A stretch of DNA of 24,683 nt from Hymenopellis radicata (lineage: Eukaryota; Basidiomycota; Agaricomycetes; Agaricales; Physalacriaceae): positions 1 to 24,683 of the forward strand of contig JADNRX010000734.1 of the NCBI GenBank assembly GCA_015501595.1. The letters run 5' to 3'. Made by a program: the position numbers and the translations under genes. Of this stretch, positions 18,985 to 24,683 are shown one piece after another. Under the pieces are notes generated by a model. That model was not told the DNA's origin. It saw only the letters and a list, made by a program, of their open reading frames with translations, and did not search any database. How positions within the stretch are numbered: position 1 is the stretch's first letter; each line of letters begins with the position of its first letter.

Positions 18985-21190
18985 ATGTTCACGTCTATGC
19001 TAGCGGCGTGCCTTCTGTTCACTATCTTTCTCGTCGGAAAGGCCGCATTTCCCGAGAAGATTTATGGTGTAAACCTTGGAGGATGGTATGTCCTCAACGC
19101 ATATGAATAATGCGTCCCCACTCATTTACATACTTGGCCAGGCTCCTTCTTGAACCGTGGATACTACCGGACGGTATGGGGATCACTTCGACATGGCGCC
19201 ATTAACAAACCATTTCGCTTGCAGAGTGGATCGAGATGGGGGGCAAAACTGTGCTGATTGCTCTCAGTGTATCAGATCCGAGTTGTAAGTTTCTTCTGCA
19301 CTAGGTGACACTAATATCGCTGATATCTTCCAAGTGACTTAGTCCGTACTTTTCCTGACACTGCCGACGCCACTTTTGCCAAACATTGGTATGTTCGGTG
19401 GTTTCTCAAAAATATTTTCTCTACTTAATTTCAAAGGGAATCATGGTTTAACGAGGCAGATGTAGAGCAGCTTGTCGAAAACGGATTAACACAGTTCGCA
19501 TTCCTGTGGTGCCTAATTTCAACTATAGATTTGCCGTGTAAACAAAACTTTTAGCTCGGTTATTGGATTGTTGAGGCCTTGGTGAACCGATCGTCGGAGT
19601 TCTACCCCGTTGGCGGATTAGCGCATTTTGGTGTGGATCATCCTACGCCATCATAAGAGCACTCATTCATCTTCAGAAACGCGGACTTCGACAATTGGCG
19701 GACGCCGCATCGCCGTCATCTTGGACCACCATGCACTCCCTGGCGTCCAGAGTCCAAACCAAATGTTCACTGGCCAGTATGCGTTTTTATGCTCTTCGGC
19801 GATATCGGTCTCAACTCCTCGGATTTCCAGCTGTACAGCGACGTGGAATTTTATGTAACGTCGTCTTCGTCGTCAAACAAGCTCTTCTCATCGCCTCTCA
19901 GACCGATTTCAACTATCTCCGAGCCCTTATTTGGACAGCCGTAATGACTACCCTCTCCCATGTCGATCCCGATTTCGCCAGTGTCGTGGCTATTGAGGCC
20001 GTCAATGAACCTATCATGGACGCGAACATGACCCCTGGTACGGCCGCTGTAAGTGCTCAGTATCATGCTCGCGATTCTATTACTTAGCCATCCAAGTCCA
20101 GAAGAATTTCGTTCGGGTCGTTCGGGTAGTAGAAGCAGGCCTGGGCATCAATGGCCTCTTTAAACGAGACGCTACAAATGTCACCGCCGCGATAATCGAA
20201 GCCGCTTCTGACGCCTCCGATGATATGTTACGAGAAGCAATGCTCGAAACCGGACCAATCCTTCAGCAACTTGGCGTGCAATTCTCTATTGACAGTCTGA
20301 CAAAGTCGTTCCAACCGCAAGGTTCATTTCTCCACTAGTTACGTTGTAAGTCTCTTCCTTAACGGTTCGAGTGTTTATAACGTTTATGAACCGCGTCCTA
20401 GGTTCATGATATAAATTGGCAATACAACAATCCACCCAATCCCCACGATAGCCGAGATGGGTCCACAGTTGTACGACAACCATCTGTACTACAGGTGAGT
20501 TCGCGAAGTGGTTGCAGATCATATTCTCAACATTCTCATCTACTTCAGCTTTGGGTACGCTTTTACGAACTTGTAGACCTTCATGGTTGATTTGATGACT
20601 GTCCAGGGTTTGCTGATGCCAACGAAGAAGCTTACATGAAGAGCATATGCAGTACGGGTCTCTTTTGGGCTTCAGCAGATCCCTCACGCCAAACGCAGAT
20701 CTAAACCGCATTCAAGCCGACGCTGCTCTCGGAAACAGCCCATTAGTATTTGGAGGTGCCTTTCACTCATTGTACATTGTCGGATATCTTGAATGACGCG
20801 ACATATTCCGCAGAATGGGCCTGCCTACCGAATTCAACGCAACGGATGAATTCTTGTTCAAATGGGCAGACGCGCAGAAGCTTGCATACTCCAAGGGCCG
20901 GCTGGATCGTAAGTCGTTTCCGTTGGCTGATAGGTATTCAATCACGAGCGTGTTTATAGTTCTGGAATTTCAAGATAGAGATTTCTCAAACGGCTGTAGC
21001 TAGGCAATGGTGAGGCTATCCCCACGTTCATGAAGGCCACATGTCTGACTGTCCGCGTGTTGACAGGTCCTACTTCACAGGCGTTAACGAAGGGTACCTT
21101 ACTCGTGATCCTGCAAAGGTTCACGACCCCAATGTTTGTGACGCATACATGGGTAGATGCTCTGCGATATGGATTGATTTGCCGGCGTAA
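18985..21190 (+). pseudogene. GH5 glucan 1,3-beta-glucosidase (exo-beta-1,3-glucanase), many frame breaks
   Basis: This is a secreted cell-wall glucanase of the EXG type. Signal peptide MFTSMLAACLLFTIFLVGKA, then FPEKIYGVNLGGW|LLLEPWILPD across an intron at 19086, EWIEMGG, CADCSQCIRSEFDLVRTFPD, HWESWFNEADVEQLVENG, NTVRIP, LGYWIVEALVNRSSEFYPVG, ILDHHALPGVQSPNQMFTGQ, RALIWTAVMTTLSHVDPDFA, IEAVNEPIMDANMTPG (19995-20012 encode the acid/base Glu), PQLYDNHLYYS, NLNRIQADAALGNSPLVFG|EW (nucleophile Glu, split by an intron at 20757-20811), NATDEFLFKWADAQKLAYSK, FWNFKIEISQTAVARQW and GYLTRDPAKVHDPNVCDAYM, stop at 21188-21190. At least seven one-base lesions break the frame, for example the six-G run at 19236-19241, about 19487, about 19709, about 19833, about 20405, about 20440, about 20817 and about 20898. 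Splice sites and both catalytic residues are preserved. Confidence 0.9.
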
Positions 21191-21548
21191 TTATTAAATA
21201 TTATCCGCCTCCTCATCTTTAGGTTTTAGACTTGCGGCCACAATAAGATATATCGTCTCATCTCCGATGATTGTCGTGATTGAAAACATGCTCTCTGTCG
21301 TGCACTGAATGATGCATCAACAACTGATGGACTGTTGATTTAACAGATTCGCTGACTTTTCTTTCTATAGCACATTACTCAAGGCTCCACAACGCGTGGC
21401 GTACTGAATGCGCAGCGCGTTTCCATATGTCTCTGTTTGCAGCTAGAGCTTCCTCTACTTCAACTTACGAGCATGCTTGTGTGCTTTCCATGTGGAGAGT
21501 CAATGGACGAACTTGAGCTGGGAGTCTCCGCATGAAACCAGGCGGGAA

Positions 21549-21554
21549 TATAAG
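21549..21554 (+). promoter_or_regulatory. TATA box of the second lipase
   Basis: TATAAG in GGGAATATAAGAGG lies about 79 bp before the ATG at 21628, a good core-promoter distance. Confidence 0.5.
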
Positions 21555-21627
21555 AGGTGCGCTTATTCTGCATGTTACTGTGGTTCAAGCCTCACGTCTG
21601 CCTATCTTCCAGGCCGCTGTCTCTACG

Positions 21628-22950
21628 ATGCTCGGTGCTGTTTTCGCCTACCTGTTCTGGGGCGCGCTTGCTCATGCTACGCCAACGCCAAGGCAAAGCA
21701 TCACGCAGCTAAGCGCCGCCCAGATCGACGCCTTCGCGCCTTACACGTACTTCGCCGCTCTGCTGGGTACTGTGAGCCGTCCACGACGCTGGCCTGGAGC
21801 TGTGGCAGTGAGTAAGATCGACGCGGTCCAAATTCACCACCTTAGCCTGCTCCTCCAGCTAATTGTAATGCCAACTCGGATTTCATACCAGTCGCATCCG
21901 GAGGAGACGGTTCTGACGTGCAGTTCTGTAAGCGGACTGTCCATGATATCGACAGACATCTATCTCATGTTTTACATTAAGGGTACGCCGGGTACTCGCC
22001 ATCATTAGCTGTACGTCTTGGTCTGTCACTTCGTCATATATTTAACTCTGATTTGGTAGAGCGTGGTTGTGGCACACCAGGGAACGAACCCTTCAGAAAT
22101 GTCAGGCTTCGCCGCGCCCTTCATACACTGATTCTTACGCCTTCAATCATCTTCATAGCGAAGCCCTTCTCACGACGGCAATCTAGTCTTCGACTCTCTG
22201 GACTCGGACCTCTTCCCGGGTATCAGCTCGGACATTCCAGGTTCATGCCGGCTTCGCAAGTACTCAAGCACAGTAAGCTTGCACTGTAACTTGCGTGCCG
22301 GATGTTATTTGACGGCCCACAGAACTGCCGAAGCCATTCTGGCTGCTGTCACGAGCTCTTCGGATAACGGAGCAGACAGTGTTACCCTTATAGGGCATTC
22401 CCTTGGCGAGTGTTGCACTCTTCCCCTCAGCTTGCCACTACTACGCTAACCAACACGATCAACAGGCGCTGCACTCTCCTCTTGGACGCCATGTACCTCC
22501 CGCTGCATCTGCCTAATCCTACATATCGCTTCGTCGGTTATGGACTGCCTCGAGTTGGGAATCAAGCATTCGCCGACTACATGGATGGCACATACGGAAC
22601 TCAGCTGACGCACGTCAATAACAAGTGCGTCGAGACGCGATCTAATTTAAGACGACGAGGGGTGATGCTGATTTGTTCGTCCGGCAGGATCCCGTTCCAA
22701 TATTACCTGGTCGCGGTTTGGGATATCATCAGCCATCGGAGAGGTTCACATTGATGATTCCGATGCTTGGAACTCCTGTCCAGGTAGGCTGGATTCTCTG
22801 GATGATCCGTTCTGTCGACTGATAGGACAACCCTTCAGGTCAAGACAATACAGATGAAGCATGCACGACTGGCGCTGTACCCAACATCTATTCGCCGGAG
22901 ATTTGGGTGATCACAGCGGTCCGTTCGATGGCATTGTGACGAGATGTTGA
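21628..22950 (+). pseudogene. Second secreted class 3 lipase, frame breaks
   Basis: This is a paralogue of the lipase at 16573-17838. The signal peptide MLGAVFAYLFWGALAHA is followed by TPTPRQSITQLSAAQIDAFA, YTYFAA, GYCEPSTTLAWSCG, an intron, NCNANSDFIPVASGGDGSDV, QF|WYAGYSPSLAV, SVVVAHQGTNPSE, NLVFDSLDSDLFPGISSDI, VHAGFASTQAQ, SVTLIGHSLG (22390-22407, nucleophile Ser), a GC-AG intron (22406-22465), LLDAMYLPLHLPNPTYRFVG, YGLPRVGNQAFADYMDGTYG, THVNNK|DPVPILPGRGLGYH, GEVHIDDSDAWNSCPG, QDNTDEACTTGAVPNIYSPE and GPFDGIVTRC-stop (22948-22950). The Ser/Asp/His triad is present. One-base lesions occur near 21760, 22170, 22230 (an insertion), 22480, 22688 and 22741. It lies downstream of the glucanase in the same direction, with its own TATA box. 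Confidence 0.88.
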
Positions 22951-23398
22951 AGAATCACAGACGATTTGTTGGATCTGAAAGCATGGACTGTAATTATCTC
23001 TCTTCCTGTTCTATAGCTCTTTATCGCATATTTGTGTGGATATACCTGATTGCTCCGCATAGACACAGTGATATGGTGCCGAATCTAGGATTGCAATGAC
23101 GTGCACGCTTTGGGATTGTTCCCTGGTTCACAGCCTATGAAGTGCTAAGTTGCTATAACACTGTCAACGAGGGTAAGATACTTACTGTTCCACAACCGAG
23201 ATTCGTAGAATGTTGATGTTGGCGAGGGAATCGCCGATAGATGACTGAGAGTCTTGTGCGGGATCTAGACATGCGACGGTTTTGAAACGCGCGATGTGCC
23301 AGGTTCTGGTAAGTAAAGCAGTTTAACAAACGGACAGCTCTTCGCGTTAGTAGAAAATAGTGTCCTGTGCATAGAGAGGGACGGGCGTCGATGGTTCA
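22951..23398. other. Intergenic stretch, nothing recognised
   Basis: No open frame with recognisable sequence on either strand. It lies between the converging 3' ends of the second lipase and the unknown minus-strand gene. Confidence 0.5.
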
Positions 23399-23770
23399 TT
23401 AATGTTCATTGTTCTCCGCCATATACTTCCGCAGCCTTTTCTGCCGCTTCGTCGTCCGCGGGTCATCAAGCTTGTAGTCGCGTTCCTCGTGCGTCTGGTA
23501 CCCATCATCGACGGGCGGTGGAGGCTGTTTGCGACGCGGTTTTTGGGAGGTCTTTGACAGGGACCAGACCGCGATGCAGGTACTCCTCCCATGTCCCGTT
23601 CGGCCAAGTTACGGGAATTGGCCGCCTGATCAAGCCCATAATTTGGTAGACCAAATTCGAAGGGGAGTGTCGATGAGAGGGGCGGCGTCCTTAAAAGTCG
23701 TCATAACATAGTCTTTGAGGGCGCAGAAGACAAAGGCCACTCGTCCAATCTCTGGACTATTGAGTGAACT
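23399..23770 (-). pseudogene. Unrecognised protein, C-terminal part, frame-broken
   Basis: The minus strand reads EIGRVAFVFCALKDYVMTTF and DAAPLIDTPLRIWSTK, changes frame to MGLIRRPIPVTWPNGTWEEY and LHRGLVP, and changes frame again to SKTSQKPRRKQPPPPVDDGY, QTHEERDYKLDDPRTTKRQK and RLRKYMAENNEH, with stop TAA at 23399-23401. The tail is highly charged and basic. Each shift fits one missing base. The start is not visible; the 23883-24143 MITE lies about 110 bp upstream and may mark or disrupt the 5' end. I do not recognise the family. Confidence 0.5.
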
Positions 23771-23882
23771 CGGCGACTTGTGCTTTCTGTCTGACTTGCT
23801 TGTGAACTGGAGACGCGTCGAACCACTGTTGGAACGCTTCAAGTTCAACAATCTCTTTCTGGATCTGGCCTCTTCAACTTTG

Positions 23883-24143
23883 ATACTGTACTATTACACG
23901 CAAGTCTTCGCATAACGGGTAACGGGGGCCTGTGAAATGAAGAGTTCATGCTACCATAACGCGTAACGGCCAAAATTGGGCCCCAGGTAAGGCCCAAAAA
24001 GGAAATTTTTCAAGGCGGCGGCTATTGCCGCCGCTCCTGCCTGTCCATATAAGGAAATTGGACCCTGAATGAAGAGCAACATCTGTGAAGAGTATGCGTA
24101 ACGGGTAACGCCCCATGAAGACTAGGTCGTAATAGTACAGTAT
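23883..24143. mobile_element. MITE, 261 bp with imperfect terminal inverted repeats
   Basis: ATACTGTACTATTAC (23883-23897) is the exact inverse of 24129-24143. The match resumes at AGTCTTC (23903-23909) against GAAGACT (24117-24123), giving an imperfect TIR of about 27 bp. Inside are CGTAACGGGTAACG-type motifs on both sides (23911-23925, about 23958-23967, 24097-24110) and a GC-rich hairpin (GGCGGCGGC...GCCGCCGC, about 24014-24033). No coding capacity. No clear target-site duplication. Confidence 0.8.
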
Positions 24144-24683
24144 AGGGACCGTCGTACTCCTTTCAACTTCAATTATATTTTGCAATCCAAGACGCCCTAC
24201 CTCTATCCACGCCATCAGCGCAGACCATATTTTGATGGTGCGCACGGACCATGACCTGGATGTGGAAAACGATCGGCGTCTCAGTGTCACGGCAGCTGCA
24301 GGTTTCCTTTCACTTTCGACGCGTTTTGGGCTCTGGAACGCGTTTGTATGTTTGTGTAAGTCGAATTTCTCTTAACCAGGACTTGCTAATGCACTGTTCA
24401 CTTCAGACGCAAATACCTGTCTTTTGTCGGCGACATTCTGCCTGTGGCAGGCAGGGCTAGTCATCCAACAGCAAGGATCTAACAGCTATCCGGTCTATTT
24501 CCAACCTCGACCTTGATGCCTGTGTCCCGCCACTCCTGGAGGTGTTCGCCCCGGGGCCGGTCCCGTGATGATGCGCTTCCTCACGGTCCGGGTTCAGAGG
24601 AAGGAAGAAAGGAAGTATATTACTCAGCTGCGTACCGTATTTCCCGATCCACGAACCCCATGACCTCAGTGACCTGAGCTAGT
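24144..24683. other. Right edge, no supported gene
   Basis: On the plus strand about 24240-24350 reads DLDVENDRRLSVTAAAGFLS then LSTRFGLW, followed by a GTAAGT...TTCAG intron-like stretch (about 24355-24406). It looks like a first exon of something, but I cannot name it, and the frame after the intron soon closes. The last 200 bp show nothing. Confidence 0.3.

Noticed and set aside
24240..24460. Possible receptor-like first exon (VTAAAGFLSLSTRFGLW)
   Set aside because: It is too short, and the frame after the putative intron closes; family resemblance is only an impression.

Overview
The window looks like nuclear DNA of a filamentous basidiomycete, most likely an Agaricomycete. Coding sequence on both strands is broken by dense short introns (about 40-70 bp, GT-AG, occasionally GC-AG). 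The recognisable proteins are eukaryotic or fungal: glucosidase II alpha, EST1/SMG-type protein, S-adenosylhomocysteine hydrolase, DNA topoisomerase II, an FMP52-like oxidoreductase, two secreted class 3 lipases and a GH5 exo-beta-1,3-glucanase. The Agaricomycete placement rests on protein resemblance and intron style, not on a search.

Layout. 1-1440: two palindrome-rich arrays about 1.1 kb apart, probably the subterminal regions of a non-autonomous DNA transposon, with an internal 152-bp repeat; then a 13-bp minisatellite (1650-1701). 1875-5400, minus strand: partial copies of four housekeeping genes in one orientation, in transcriptional order topoisomerase II, SAH hydrolase, EST1-like, glucosidase II alpha. 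Each lacks large parts, and neighbours are fused inside exons. 5400-6246: an unrecognised minus-strand coding stretch. 7231-8090: a broken hypothetical plus-strand gene with a 205-bp MITE next to it. 8093-13061, minus strand: two unrecognised multi-exon genes, one with a Gly/Arg-rich (RGG-like) segment. 13970-14300: an intact 72-residue membrane-type small protein with an intron directly after its ATG. 15288-16316: FMP52-like gene. 16573-22950: a secretory block with lipase (minus), beta-glucanase (plus) and a second lipase (plus). 23399-23770: C-terminal part of an unknown gene. 23883-24143: a 261-bp MITE.

Two patterns cut across the window. First, most genes keep good protein similarity and splice sites but carry single-base indels, mostly apparent deletions and often in homopolymers. 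This is as consistent with an unpolished long-read assembly as with recent pseudogenes. Second, the four-gene block at 1875-5400 reads like a gene-dense segment collapsed by several internal deletions, real or assembly-made.

Functionally, the glucanase and lipases are secreted hydrolases that could act together on cell-wall glucan and lipids, and they share intergenic regions. The housekeeping fragments are unlikely to be functional as written. The best candidates for something undescribed are the 8093-13061 gene pair and the two MITE families.
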